DNA of 64,000 nt, from contig NC_090943.1 in assembly GCF_040807025.1 (NCBI RefSeq), positions 27,185,213-27,249,212 on the forward strand, in the 5' to 3' direction. Shown here piece after piece: positions 1 to 15,400 of the stretch. Position 1 is the stretch's first letter. Every line of letters starts with the position of its first letter. Origin of the DNA: Struthio camelus (Eukaryota > Chordata > Aves > Struthioniformes > Struthionidae). The notes beneath the pieces are model-generated. The model saw only the letters and a list, made by a program, of their open reading frames with translations. It was not told the DNA's origin and did no database searches. Both the position numbers and the translations under genes were made by a program.

Positions 1-285
1 CAGAGGCAGAGTGTTCAGAGTTGTCCTGAAAAGCACTGTTAAGATGTTGTGGTTCCAGGGAATTAAATGATAGGTATAAGTATGTAGGAAATCAAGCCAG
101 TGTTTAACAACAATGGAAAAATCTTTATTTCCCAAAAACCATCGCTATTGTTTTTGTCTCTTCTTTCTCTTTACCTTGTTCATACTATTTTGTTTTTCTT
201 GTGTTCTTAACTGATACTTGTGTTTCCTCAGCGTGCTTTTAGAGTTGGTAATTAATAGCTATTTACTTTGACTTTTTACTTTCAG

Positions 286-468
286 CTTCTAGTAAAACAT
301 GGTGGAGATTTGTTTGCAGAAAATGAAAATAAAGATACCCCATGTGACTGCGCAGAGAAACAGCACCATAAAGAGTTGGCTCTTAACCTGGAATCTCGAA
401 TGGTATTCTCACGTGACCCTGAAGCTGAAAGCATTGAAGCTGAATATGCTGCTTTAGACAAAAAAGAG
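286..468 (+). CDS. ANKIB1: ANKIB1 exon: end of ankyrin repeat
   Basis: Acceptor TTTCAG, donor GTCAGA, phase 0 at both ends (61 codons). It encodes the ankyrin helix [13 protein letters not shown], then the linker with [12 protein letters not shown] and [21 protein letters not shown]. This is the first ANKIB1 exon in the window. Confidence 0.95.
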
Positions 469-3400
469 GTCAGAGGATACTTTAAATTGGGGGTGTTTTC
501 TACATATATATGTAGCAGTTTCATTGTGACGCAATTTGGCAAAGTATTTAAGCAGGTAGTATGCTTTAGTTATATTTGTACGGCTGTTGATTTTACCAGA
601 CCTCTTTACATCTTTAAAGTTAAGCTCAGAGGAAACAACAACTCCATTGCCAAAGCTGAAGAGAAGTTCTTAGACGTACACTTCCGCTTCTTCAGTATAT
701 TATGTGGGCTATCTTGAAAGCGTTGTATGTTGTCAGGCTGGAGGAAGAACAATGGGGCCATTAGTGGGGAAGCAGACTCTCCAAAATAAACAGTTTTTAC
801 AGTTTTATGTTTCTGAAGTTGTAAAAATGAGAACAGGAAAAAATTCTGGAAAGGAGAAAATCAGTGGGAGAGAACAGGGAAAGAAACGTATTGTGTCTCT
901 TTCTACTAGACTGAGCTCGTGAACGTGACCAAAAAAAAAAAAGCTAAGGGAGTAGTGCCGAGTTTCCAAACAGTGCATTTGCTTTCTTGTTTTATAACAT
1001 GATGCCTGGAGCTACTGCATACCAGAACTTGTATGAAAGACAGATAATAACAGAGGATGTTATTCTGAAGTCAATTTTGAAAGCAGTTTGAAATTCACGG
1101 ACGCAAATTTGCTTGAAATCTGGTATGCCTTACAGAAGATTGTGATTTAAGTTTTTGCTGTAGGTAAGGATAATTTGACCAAAAAGTTCTAACCAAAACC
1201 TGCCTCCCCATCCATTATGAGATTTTAATTAACTGAGACTCTAAATAAGGATACCTAGATAAATGATGTGACTCATTAAAATTTTTAAGTAATTCTGTAT
1301 AAATTAAAGGGCATATAGACTTCTATATGACTATTCCCTTCAAAAGCAGAATGGCCTTACGTTTTACTATGTCAGTGCTCTTACAGTCTGGTGACACTTA
1401 AAATTAATTCAGGTTTAGATACGAGTAGCTTTAGAGCACATCAGTTGTTTACCTGAAAAATGCCATGCATGATAATTTTTATTTGAAAGTAAGAGAGTCT
1501 TTGTACTCTTCAGTTAATTTTCTGCCTAATTTTCTTCAATTAACTTAAATTTAAACAAGCTTAATGAGATTGTTTACTCTTAGATGAGAGGTGTTTAAAT
1601 GGGGTTTAGTACACTTCAGTTGTGCATGCAAGTAATAAAGGTAATTGACCCATTTTAGTTTCTCCAAATATTCCCATGTAGAAACACCCAAAATGTTGTA
1701 AGAGTATAGTCTGAAATTATATTTTTTTTTGTTGGCAAAACCACTTTAAAAGACTAGTGCCATTACCTGCCACTGCTGCAGTGTATTGCCACTCCTTCGG
1801 CTGTATATTTAAAACTTTTTGCATGATTATGCTGTAAACCGGATCATTGCAACGATTTAGCTTAAAGGAGAAAAAAAAAGTCTTTGAGAGTGGAAGCATG
1901 TAATTGTTTTATTTAACCTGAATCATTCTTATCATTATACTTATACGACAGCTTTGCTGGTATGCGTACCTGCACAAGTATGAGAATAGTAAACTTTCAG
2001 ATTGGGTGGGGCAAATCAGGAACTACTTGAACAAGTTTTTAGCGTGAGAAACTTGGAGCCAAACGAACTTAAAGGCTAGATATTTACTAGGGGGACTCAA
2101 GTAATAGGTAATTATGTTAATTTGGGGTCACTTCACTGGGATGATTAAAAGATCCAGCTCTGTTCCTCACTTGACTTGTTTTCAGCAAAGTTTCTGAGCG
2201 TGAGAATTGAAGCGAAGGCAGGCCTGCAGAGGCTAGATGAATATGACACGTCAAGGCAGCTTTCCAAAATGCTCTACGATTCACAAGCTGAAAAATGTCA
2301 CCTTGGAATCTGGTACACCAACTGGTGGTCTTGGGGTTTCATGTAGAGTACTTCCACCTCCATAATCTCTCTCTCTTTTTTCTTTCTTTGTGATTTTTTT
2401 CACTCAGATAAGTTCTGGATCTGACTTCTTGTGCAACTGTAACAGTGCAAGGGCTAGCCCAAGAAAGATGTCAAGCACGTGTAGCTAGGGGAGACTCATC
2501 TTTCTGTGTTAGCCCTCAGAGTGGCTGAAAATAATTGAAAAACAACAGCCTTAGAAAGACTGGCGCTGAATTGCAATCCAAATGACTACATGTCCGCATC
2601 CCTAGGGTCTGTGGGCAAATGCCTGGAATAGGCAGTGAAAGCTGCTCTTACCGCTAGCCAGCTCTGGTGATGCCTCCGGCTATTACCTTAATGGGGACAA
2701 GAGGTGCTCAGAAAGCCTTCCCAGAGTACTTGTCCCTCATCTAAAACTGCCCCTTGAGTATGGTCCTCTACTTTTTTCTCTCAATTTCATTGTTAACAAA
2801 ACAAATCCTGAAGGAAGTGAATATGCAAAATGCTTGTTTGACGTACTGTTTACATTGTAGATATTCAGTGACATCCTTTACTTTATTATCCTTCCAAAAC
2901 ATGAGAATTCAATTCACAAAAACCAGAACTTTGGAACACCAAGAAATGCATTTACAGAGTCATCTCATCTCATGAGTGAAGGTTGGAGGGAAAAAATAAA
3001 ATGTTTGAAAACCATGAATATGATTATCTTCCTGGGCAAAACAGCCAAACAGTATTAACTTTTCAGGGTTCATGGTGTGCACAGTAGTATCCGGAATTAC
3101 AGTACCTAATACCTTCCCTTCCAGGCCTGTCACGTGTACAGCAGAAAATTATTACTTTCTCATACAGACCAAAAGATGTTTGTAGTGGTGGTCTGTGCAG
3201 TGTCATTGGATTAAGTGTGTTTATTCAGGTTAATAACAAAGCTTTGTTTCTGATGTTGAAAGCCAATTTTTGTCGTTCTTCATGTTGAAATATTACCAAG
3301 GAATTATGTGAGTGCTCATATTTAGAACTGAAGCACTTGCAGTAGTGGAAAAAAGCTTGCACATACCTTTCTATGTGGTTAGAGAGGCTTTCAAGCCTTT

Positions 3401-6400
3401 GAAAAATACACATCGCTGAGCAGACCCACACTGCAAGTTGGAGAGCCTGATGGCAAAGAGCAGTCTTCTAGAAGTTCAGTTTACTCCTTCTGCTAGGGTT
3501 TCTTAATAAAATCCATCTCTTTCCTAACACAGTTATCCTAACCTTTTAAAATCTCATTTTGCTTCGGCACCACCTGATGGATATTTTTTAAGAGAAGTTA
3601 CTTCGTTTTTAACATACCTCAAGCACTTTTAATGGAGAGAGCAGTGAAAGGCACGTAGCAAGCAGGCCCTGATAGGTTAGAAACCCCAACATGATCCCTT
3701 TAAGCGTGTTTCCACAAAACATGACATAGAAGGAGAGCAATATACCACACGCACATAATCTGTATTTCCCTATATAAAATAGAAAGGACAAACATGCTGT
3801 GAGCAGAGTCAAGAACCTGACTGTTATCACAGAGTAGATAGATAGCTGTAGCAAAACAGGATCCATCTAAGATGTTGTGTGGGCAGGGGGAAGGGTGTTA
3901 GACAACAAGCCAGGAGAGTATTTCAGATGACTTCCTTTGTCTTGATTCTTTTCTTTCATTTCACTAATGAACAGACACCGAAAGATAATGCAAGTCAGCT
4001 AACTCTATTACATAAAAATATATGGTTTTATCTTTGAAATCTCAATGAAGTTACACTAAATAATATAACTGTAATTGCATGATTTTTCAAACTGCTTTTA
4101 TAGATTTTGGTTGTTCTGCTTGCACAGTTCTCTAGTTTACTGTTTATTCTAACGTAGAAGCACATTTGTCTTTTGATATATTCCTGGAAGATAACAGGCA
4201 CCTTCATTTCCGTCACATCCTGCAATGTTTTAAGCATATGTAAGCAACACCTGGGAACGCGCAGTAATTCAGAGCAGATCATCCATAACAGTTTTGGTTC
4301 TCAGTCAGACTCAGAGAAGTACACACTGTACAATAGAAAAATATATAATGTCTTAGTTTATTTTACATATGTGTCTCTGAAGCCTGTAGAAATGCACTTA
4401 TTAATGGAGGTATCACAGATTTATTGCGCATATAGTTTTTGGAATGTTTTTTTTCAGTTCCAAAATGAATGTAATGTATATTGCGAGTATGATAAGGACT
4501 GAGTTATCTAAAATGATAAAAATGTACTTGTTCTCTACAGATAGAGAATTATTTATTAAGTGGAAGGAGTGAAGATGACTAGCTATTTAGGAGATAAACA
4601 CACATACACTACATAGATATGGTGCATATGCCGATACATCAGTGAGTTAAATGGAGCATAAATAATTTTTTAAACATTCAACTCCATTAAATGTATAACT
4701 CCATCCAAAAAGGAGGATATTTACATGAAGTATATATGTCACCATTTAATTATATAGTTGCCACTGTAGCAAGCAGTTGCTTTGCCCTTGTTTACTTTAA
4801 TGGTGCTGTAAAAGTAAAACTAATACTTTGAAACAGACTGTTAAAATAATATTCTGTTTACATGTTAAAATAGTTTCATGAGAAAAACACTAATATAATT
4901 TAGGATATCTGAGTATTAGTGGTAAAAAATCTGAGAGGAAAGTATTTTTAAAAAAGGTTTGTTGAGAATATCAAAGTGTTAAAATCTGTAGTGAGAAGCT
5001 CACCAGTGGGCGGATGTAGCAACTGGAACTGTACATTTCACAATCATTATATAGATCAGTGATATTAATTTCAAACAAAACATTTTTCACAGCAAATATC
5101 AGTGAAGACCTCCTCTGTAAGCAAGTACTGAAAGATGCCTCTGAGCATCGTGAGCTGGAATCAAGATTATTTGCAGTACATGGCAGTACAGAGACAAGTC
5201 AGAAATGTCAAAAGTTGTTTAAAAAAACTGTGTGTTTTTACCTAGAGAATGTATGTCCTTATAACTGAAGACGATATCTTCACAAGATTCAATAAGACTA
5301 CATCCTGTAGACATGAACGTTTTTAAAGGGTTCTCACTGTAAAGCCTTCGCTGTGCAATGTCCAGCTGAGGTTACCTGTGCCAGCCAACGTTTCCTTTCT
5401 TTTAGCTTCTGTTGTGGACTCGTGTATTGTTTTATGAACAAAGGGTCTAAAGTTTCAAACACATTCTTAAGAAATATTCTCCTCATTGCTTAAAAAGATA
5501 AAATTAGGTTTTTTTTTTTTAAAAACTACAGGATCCGAAAATCCCTGCTGGGTTGTATGGATTGCTCCAGCTGAGATAGTATAATAGTCTGTTGCTCAAG
5601 GGGAATAATTGCCAGTGTTTGACCTAGAACCAGTCAGTTAAATATAATTTTGAGCATGTCTGCAGTTCAGGATAAAATGCTGTGTCCTAAAATATGCGTT
5701 TATGTTGCAGGTTTAATAGAAAAGAATTCTCCTTTTATCTTGTATGTGTCTTCAGAAAGTGAGGACTGTTGTGCTGACAAAGCTATATATTTTACAATTA
5801 CAATTCCAAATGCAGTTCAAATTCAGGCAAAGAAGGTTTACTCATTGCTCCAATTTTTTACAGCATATTCGTGCAGTTAAGATCATTCAGGCACCCAGCT
5901 GTTTGTAACCCTGTCTCGCTAACACGCTTTTATAAAAGTTCTCTTTTGTAGGAAATTAAATAGGTCAGGCCAATTCCTATGAAGCAAGCGGCCCAGATTT
6001 ACTTCAGCGCAAACCATTAATGTTCAACTTGCCCTTTACTTTACCGTTCATGATTGGAAATGGAAGCACATACAGAAACTCCCTAAACTTGGGCAGTCCA
6101 GATCTAAAGGTCAGGACACTGGCTGTCCGTTCCTCTCATGCTCTTCTTGCTTTCCCAAAAAGGACAAGACACAATGCACAGCTGTGGCACCGTTACTCTT
6201 GCCAGTCACAGCGACTCTGACATCTATAAGTTCTTGTTTATGTCACTGGCTAGCGAAGAGAAAGGGTCATTGTAGGAGTCAGTTGTGGTTTTTAGATGCA
6301 TTTCATACAGATGTACATATACATGTGATGCCCAGAATGTAGGAAGAATGTTATGTTTTCGAAGTATGTGTCTCAAAAGAAGAAAATCATTCAGAAGTGG

Positions 6401-9400
6401 AATGTATCCATTTCTCTCCCTTCCTCTCTTATGCCTTTTGTTTGCTGTCCTCAAGGGGTTACATGCACAGTAGAGACTTTACTTAGGCTGTAGACCTCCA
6501 AGGAACAGAACCAGTCTTTGCTCTGTGTGTGTGTATGTGCGTGTGCGCGTGTATACAACGTCTTAATGCTGGAAGGTCCTGGACTATGCTCTACATAAAA
6601 TCAAAATACAGATGGTAATAGTAATGACACCTGCTCTGAACTGTGGTTATCTAGTATCACTGCTGCTCTGTGTCCTTTTTTTTCCCAAGTTAGAGAAGAC
6701 TATTGCCATTTGGTGGCCAACTTCCTAATTATACCTGAGCGCATTTCAGTGTTATCTTATATCAAATGTTTTAAACCTTTTTTTTGCTATCCTTTATTTA
6801 CATAGAACTAATGCATGTAAGAATAGATTCTTCTCACATACCCTTTCGTATCTACTCTCTTTACATATCCTCCTACTTGTTTTTCCATTTCTACCTTTTG
6901 GACAATTTCCCTGGGCAACAGTAAAAAATGTATTATCTGCTGCCATGTTCTTCCACTGTTAAAAGTGAATCTGCAAAATGTATGCATGCATCTCCAAAAT
7001 CTTGGTCGGGGCTCATTCAGAATCCTAAAATTACTGTCTTTTTTGCCTTTCTAATTTGACCTTTTTTTTAGCATTGTAATAAGGGGATGGAACTCCAGAC
7101 CAGAGGAAGGCAGCAATTAACTCTGACTGCGCAGGGCTGTCAGAGCGTGGCCGCTGCTTCTCAAAGAGAGTTTTGACATCTTCATGTACAATGAATCCCC
7201 AGCCTCTAGCTGCCTGCCTGGCCTCTCCTATTCATTGCTGCTTTTTCTGCTTCTCTGAAGGCACGTATTGCCTCAAAAGACGTGTATCTGATTCTGTTCA
7301 TAAAACATATATCCTTTCTTACTATCTAATGTCTCAGCGTATCCTCCTCCAGATCGATTCAAAGTTAATGGGTCTCAAGTCACATATAAAAGTAAGTGTC
7401 AGGAAATCTGTGTGCAGCGTATGTTAACTTGTCTCTTCTCCCTGTCTTCCTCCAAATCCAAACATTACCTCAGTTCCAATACTGCCTTCTCCTACCCCAT
7501 GTCTGTATGTTGGAGATTTAATCACTTGACGATTCAACTGGATTCTGTGAAAATCTAGTAATTTTTTGCGGGGGAGAATCAGTGTTATTAGGACAGTTAC
7601 TCATTTGAACCTGGCCTCCAGTCATAATGGAGAACGTTAGAAATACTGTCTTTTGGATTTTGAAATGTGCAAAGTTCATATATTATAAATATTGCTAAAT
7701 GACAAAGTTTCCATATAATTTTGCATGGTCATTGGTCTGCACAACGTATTAATTTTATCTCATCTTACATCACAAGGACAGTTCTATTTTACGGTTGAGA
7801 TAGTTGTCAGTAATAGCGCTTTGAATGTTTTCATTTTAATGTAGAGAAGTAGAGATTCCCTGGAAAGTGCTGCTAGACATAAAATGTCTTTTTTCTTCTT
7901 CTCAAAGCCATATGAGGGGCTAAGACTTCAGGATCTGCGAAGGCTTAAGGATATGCTGATAGTGGAGTCTGCTGACATGCTTCAAGCCCCACTGTTCACT
8001 GCAGAAGCTCTGCTTCGGGCACATGGTAATCAAAAAGTTTAAAGACTACAAAAATTGTTTTCAGCAAAATAAAAATTGCATTTGTGAGAGCATTTTCTTC
8101 TTATTTGCAAGTAAAAGAGCGGTAATGGCTAATGAAATACCAGGAAATAGTTCCTACAGTACTTCAGAAAGAAGTACATCTGCAGTATGTCAAAAGCATT
8201 GATGCAGACAGGGAAGTTGATGGGAAAATGATTCAGACAAGGAATTATAATGAAAGAAGTTTTAATCTAAAGCAGTGTGGAGAAACAGCTTTCTTATTTT
8301 AGTGATGAAACACAGAAGTAGAACTTCCGTGGTTTAGTCTTTGTCAAGTAAGTCAAAGAAATTCATTGTACCTATTTTTGTCAGGCTGTTGGTTGTCTTC
8401 CACTACGTATTTGTGTATTTATTTTTTTGCTGCAATAAAACCAGTCTGACCATTATAATAAATAGCTGGAATTTGCCTTAGGGTTTAAAGTGTAAGGGAT
8501 TATATCCTTTAGAGATTTTTATAGTCACTGTTTTAATATGAGATATACTTTTGCCTGTGTATATCTTTAACAAGTTAAATTTCACTGGAAACAGTTTGTG
8601 CTCTCATCCTGTAATTTAAAGTGGCGTTGTCAGGATGGGTATATACTGACTTCAGTGGGTTTCCCCCAGATAAAAGTATTTTTCTGAAACTCGGTGGAAG
8701 CTTTAGGCTTTGATTCAGTGAATCAGAACTTAGGCTTCATGAAGCATCTGCATTGTCCCTGTATGCCAGAAGGACTACCCAGGCAGTTAATAGTTTGCGT
8801 GCTCTTCCCCATGTTGCTGGATTAAGTTTCAGTTAATGTTTACCCTATTATTTTTGTGGGCTCCTTCTGTATAAAAAAAGAGACAAGAAAAAGCGAAATA
8901 GGAAAATGTGATTTTAAACCCACCAAATTTGGCGGACTTTCATGAGTAGGGATGGTGCCTGAAACTATTGTCTCTTTTTAATTATTTTGACTAGTTTGTA
9001 CTCACAGTCCTTTTAACAGTGAATTAGGCTGACACGAACTTGTGCCCGCGGGTTGAAGTGCCAGTCTGATCACATTTAAGTCACGTTCTTCGCATATGTA
9101 ATTTTTAAACGTTGATTATTTGCTTTAGTTCTCCAAGTGTATTTATAGTATTTGCAATATTTGAATGGTATTTTGGATTCTCAGAATACTCCATGAAGGC
9201 TGAGTGTTTCTAACTATTTAACTAAACGGATAGGCATTTTTTTGTAACCTGTGCCCAGACAGCCTGAAGAAGAAAATGATGGCAGTACCACTCAGACTGA
9301 CATCCCAGTCTGTAAGAAGTCCAAAAGCACCGAGGCCGCTGTAAATGGGGCAGAAATGTCTGCCCACGTCTAGTGAGCAGTAACTGAAAGTTGAGAAGAA

Positions 9401-12400
9401 ATCAGGTGGTGTTGCAAAGGTCATTCTGCTGGTATTGCCTTGTAATGCAGCTGTCACTTAATGCGCTTGACCAGCGTGGAGAACAAAGCATCCACAATTT
9501 GCAAGTCACGAGGAAGTTGTTTTGCCCTTAGCTGTAGTCACACACTGGAAATTATTCAAAGATAATTTTGTTATTTGAAGTGAAGACATGGTGGTGGTAT
9601 GACCTCGTAAAAGGAATAACTGAAGTATTTACAAGACTTGAGACAATTAGGAAAGACCAAATGCCAAATTGTAATGTTTTTGCATTTAGTTTTGAGATTC
9701 ATGAAAGAAAAATATGGAATCTTAACTTAATTCACACTTAGTGTATAAAAAGCAAGTTTTAAATTCTTGGAAAGATTGTTCTTATTTAATACTTTTAATA
9801 TTTTACAGACATTTAATCCAGCTACCTTTGCTTTCTTTTATCACACAACTATATCAGTTTGCTGACACAGGCTGTAAGAGTTAGGAGTGTATTTTTGTAT
9901 ACCTTTTTTTTACATTACTAGAAGTATGTAGGGTAAGAGCCAAGGGAAAAAAAAAGTTGTTATGGCAGTGACAGGGGGAAAAAAATGAACTTTCCAGCTT
10001 CTGTAGAAATATTTTTTCAACATTGCTCTTGTAGGACAAAATACATCATAGGTCATAGTAATCTCTCATATAGTTCATGCTAAAGCAGTGGATTTAAGGA
10101 CAAAAAAGATACCATTCAGCAAATACAGCTACCTTTTGTTTTACTAAAATTTGTAACTTACTAAAGAAAACAAAAAGGAATCCATTTCCTAGCACGTTTT
10201 AGCCTTGGCTAATTTTAAAACATGTATTACAGACAAAAGAGCTCAAAAAATGTTTAGCAAATTTTGCCTAGACCTTAGCATCAGTAAGTTCCCCTATGAA
10301 AGATTATAAGGTCAGGATGATTTGAAAAATGTTAATAGAATTTATAATTATTGAAGTGTAAATATCATTAGTATTAATCTTAGGTATCAGAAACTGAAGA
10401 CATTTCAAACAACAATTAAGAAAGATTCTTTTTAGTTTTAATCTCTTCGTACATAGTATTAATAATTTTTGCTTCACTACTTCTTTTTTCTATGTAAATG
10501 GAAAATTTTAACCATGAATAAAAGTAAAGCGTTTAAGAACATCTGATTACAGAATACAGTAGTAAGAATATATGACGTTTTTTGATTTTTTTTTTTTTTT
10601 TTAGTATGTCACTTTTATGAACAGACTGCTAGCTCTTCAGGTGCCAAAAGCGTCATGTATTTCAGGTTAACCAAACCATTTTTGAAGTTTTTCAGCAAAT
10701 CCAATTTGGAAGTTTGACGTGGCAGTGACTAGCAAAAAGCACTGCTTTCCGACTAGCAAAAAGCACTGCTTCCCCGCTTCCCTCTTGCCACCCGGGCGCA
10801 CGGCCGCTCTGCACCCCTGCAAAGAGCACAGCGCTGTATTGAGCCCTTCGCAGACGACCCCTGCTGCGGGACAAGAGGCGGCTGAGTTAAAGCGCTCTTA
10901 CCCTGACTTGCAGTTCCTGAACTGCTCGTGGGCGTTTCATCTGCAGGAAGTCAAGCAGTAGAGGAAATCCAGGCTCACTGAAGTTAATGAGAGTTGTGTC
11001 ATTTACTTTGATGGGAACAACATTTCTCCTAGTTTCTTAATCTAATTAAAAGCATCAGCTCTCTGTGAGTGTAATGATTGTGGAAACATCTGCTAAATCT
11101 TACAAGAAACTCAGCTCACATGAATAATCCTACTAGGTAACTTTTGCAGGATGTATTAGCTTGCATACATTGTTAACGAAGCGTACGCAGCTTCAGGACC
11201 AAAGCTGGTGTACACCAGACTATGCCCAAATGTGGGGAAAGCAAGCCTGAATCTGCTCTATACAGCTATGTGTACTCTCAGGAGAAAATTTTGGACTGGC
11301 CACATAACTCAAATGATCACTGTGTTGCTGAGAATTTGAAGGGTGAAAAGGCTGTAGTATAAAATGGGGGAATCAAGTCTTGCAAAAAAATAAAAAATAA
11401 AATGAAAAGGTTTAAAATCTTTTTGAAATTCAGTTGTATCCTAGTTGTATCCTCTCTTCATTTGTAACACTTGGCTTGTTCCTATCAAAATAAAACCAGA
11501 ATAGACAAAAATGAGTCTATATTGAACGATCAGTTTTTTCATGCAAAGAGAAAATATCAAAAATTTTGTGGTGCAAGGACTGTTGTATTTCGATCTGTGC
11601 TTGCAAGATCCCCAAGTCCCCAGATAAATAATAAAAATTGTTTTATTTAAGGCTGATATTACACAGAAAGGAAAAGCTTGCAATGCAATTAGTTACATAA
11701 ATATCTTGCATTATGTATTATCTTGGAATACATTCTGTGAAATTTAGTATGTAAAGTTCCATTCACCTCTATTTCAGCATAATTTATTTCTTACTGAATT
11801 TTTTAGGTTAGCACTTATATATTCCTTTGAGGATACAGTTACAAAATATACTTAAAGCAATGTCAGCTGCCTGATTTCCTGTATCTATATATTTATTGAA
11901 GATTGGGACAGAGAGAAGTTACTTGAAGCATGGATGTCTAATCCAGAGAACTGCTGCCAGCGTTCAGGGGTTCAGATGCCAACGCCACCTCCAAGTGGCT
12001 ACAACGCGTGGGACACGCTCCCTTCTCCGCGGACCCCGCGCACCACTCGCTCCTCTGTAACTTCCCCAGATGAAATCAGCCCATCACCAGGAGACATTGA
12101 GACAGCTGTGGTAAGTTTATAAATAGGTCTCAACTGACAGGGAGAAGAGTTTATTTCTAAACATATGTACACCTACGCAGACAGAAGAGCTACCCTGACT
12201 TTTGTTGTTGTTGTTGTTGTTTTTTTGGAAAATAACTTTGTAGAGCACTTTTGTTTGCAAAAGTGATGAACAGGGAAGTTTTCACCTTAAACATGCTATA
12301 TAATCAGACAGTTGAGCATGTGGCCAATACAAAGCACTGTTTTCACCTTGCCTGCCACTCACAAAGTAGGATTTTATCCAGATACAATCACATCAGTGCA

Positions 12401-15400
12401 TTTGGCTCTTCTGAGCTTTCTTTTAAAGCCTCTTATCAAGATGTTCTCTTCTATTGTATCCTTTTCCCCAAATGTACTGAATGCTGCGAACCCTGCCTTT
12501 TAAAAATTTTTTCATTAGAAAACAAAATTTTCTTTGTCTGCATTTTGAAATGTCAGCCCACTAGTGTACTGTAAGATTGTAATTACTTTTAGTATGTGTG
12601 GGCTGCTTCAAGCAGTTTACAAGGCTATTGCAAATTTGAAATATGAAAGCGCCTTTCATTAAAATCAGTGTGGTTCTTTTGGAAAACAGAGTTCTCTTTT
12701 TAATAGTCCACAGCTGCGGCATTATAAAACTCTTTCTCCATGACCTAAGCATTTTTCTAGAATATAAATGGATCATCCCTGGATATCACGTTAAAATAAA
12801 AATTTTTCATTCCTGCGTAGAAGCCTTTTTTTCCCTCTACCTATAAAATGCTAAAAAAGAAGCCATATGGAATAGTGTTATTATATATTTTATTTACTTT
12901 AGGAGAGAAAAATTGTCTGGGAATATTCCCTAATTAAAACGTGTAATGTAAGGTTACGTGTATTCAGTTTTATATTGTATGTTTTATTTTTCAGTGATGG
13001 GTCTTAAGCCGGGACTGCAGGCTAGTGGTAGCGACTGTAGTTCTGGATCTGTGGTATCTAAATCCAGATCCAGAGTTACACGTATAATATTCTTGTTTTC
13101 ATAAAAATCTTACACAAAGGTATCAAAGTAATGTTTTCAAAACAGTGTTTATCAAGTAACACATATATTTCTAACGCCATTCATTTTGGCAGGCAAATGA
13201 AAAATAAGAGGAATTTTAAAAAGCAAAGCATAAGCTACAAAACTCATTTTCAGATTTTGCTGGTTTCCATCTTATCTTATAATTAAAACTGTTCCAGTAA
13301 ATGTTCTACACTTGATTTTCTGCTTGTTTAATTGTACAGAGATTTAAGATTTTACTTTGTGTTATTTTTATCAAGGCATTTCACTTTTAAGATGATCTTT
13401 TCGATAAAGACAGACCCAGGGCTTCAGTTTCATTTCATGAAAGCTAAGTTTTAAACAATATTGAAAGTTGATACACACGTAATAGTGAACATTTTTGATG
13501 CATTATCAACCTCTAAAATAGTTAACTTTAGCAAGATAGTGAGATGAAATGACTGAAACAGCAGGAAATGCCTTCATCAAGTTTTGCAATTTAAAGTCAA
13601 GTTTTTTTGGTTTTGTTTTTGCTTCTGCTGTAGCACAAGCACTTTTTAAAAAAGGTATGCTTTTATGGCATACCATAGGCTAACTTTTGAAAATGTTTTG
13701 TCCTCTGTGTGTGTAATAACTAATATGTTGAAATTTGAAGTAAATTTTTGTGGACTCTTTCCACTGGAAAAAAAAAAATCCGTTTGTACTCCTTTAAGAA
13801 ATATTTACACTCATGCCTAACCACAAGCACTGAGTAATTTCTTCTCAACTATTTTAATGTTTGCAGGGTAAGAGCATCAGCATTCAATGTTATTTTTTCT
13901 ATAGTTACTAGATGTATAAAATTCAGTGGAGGCATCTTAACTTCTGCTGAATTAGTTTTAGCTTAACGCATTTTGTGTTTGTATTGAAAGTCTCACCTTA
14001 TTAAAAAAAAAAATAGCATACATGTAAATTATTACTTAAAACAATTGCTGCTATTGCACAGCCCAATTGTTCTGCCTTGGTTTGGGCCTGGTTGTGTGAG
14101 ATGCTAAATATTTTCTGTAGACTTTGTCTCCAAACTCCATTTCTGGCTGCCTGTGAAGTCGATGAAAAATTCTGGTCCCTTTTGCCCTTCGAGCTCTAGC
14201 TCAGAGGTCTCAACGCCCTGTGGGATGAAGCACTTGCTGAGCTGGAAGACATAGAAGCCGGCACCCCAAAATGTACCGTGTGGATAGGGAGGATACAAAA
14301 AGAGAAATATCTAAATCTTTCCCATTTTTATTTTAATAGCCTAAATAACACTTTCCTTCTGATCACATTTTTGCTTGAATTTTCCAACGTAATGTATACT
14401 GCTAACAATATGAAAGTTTTAGGATATTTTAGGATATTTCTTAATCAGAAGTTTGGGTTTTTTTTATCTACAGTGTGACATTTGTATGTGTAATATTTCT
14501 GTATTTGAAGACCCAGTGGATATGCCTTGTGGGCATGACTTCTGCAGAGCCTGCTGGGAGGCGTGAGTATATGTTCTTCTGTATCTTTTGCGAAATGTTT
14601 TTACTTCCCATTTTGAAGAGGAAAGGCCATAGACAATAAGCACCTAATGTGAAAGTACTATTTGGGTTTCACAGAGGTGCTGTTTTGATATTATTGAATA
14701 TTTAAGTTGTCGTTCAAAGTGACTATCAACTGTTTTAGGCTTACATAATGATTGTTTTGGTCCTGACTCAGCGATGCTATTAAGCCTGTATTTTAAGCTT
14801 GCGTGTAAATAGAAGAGCCTGCTCTTGGTTTGCTGGGGGGTGGGGTGGAGGTGTTACAGTTTCTAAATGAGGCACGTGCTTTAGCACACTAAACTTAGGC
14901 ATCTTAAGTCCATTTCCAGTCAGCAAAACAATTAAAATGCATTCTTACAGTGAGGCTTAATAATTGAAGAGTAGCATGAGCTTAAAAATTTTATTAGTAT
15001 AACTCTCTGGTTAGCATACAATTTTTTTTTAAAAGCTAAAATAATCACACTAATAAAAGCTCAAGCATGGACAATTATACTCGTATAAATATCAATCATA
15101 TTTCTGTTTCCTCAGGAATAATTGTATCTGCATACATCTTTGCATTCATATTTGTTCCCGTTCAAAAGATTGTACAGCTTGAATTGTACCACTGTAGCAC
15201 AGCTAGTCCTTCTGCAGATTAGCCTAATTTAAATAAACTCATTCCTTCCATGTTAAGGAAGAGCACTTTTTCCACATGTGCTTTTAAAAGACAATTGTTA
15301 GGTGCTCAGAAAATTAATAGCCAAGCTTCTGTTGTCCTGTAAATTGTTATGCAAAGGTTTGGAAGTTACTAAGAGATCGCTGGCTTGACATGGAGCTTCT

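Noticed and set aside
268-717. 149-codon frame reading past the first ANKIB1 exon
   Set aside because: Only 286-468 is coding; the rest is intron read-through after a proper GT donor whose phase fits the next exon.
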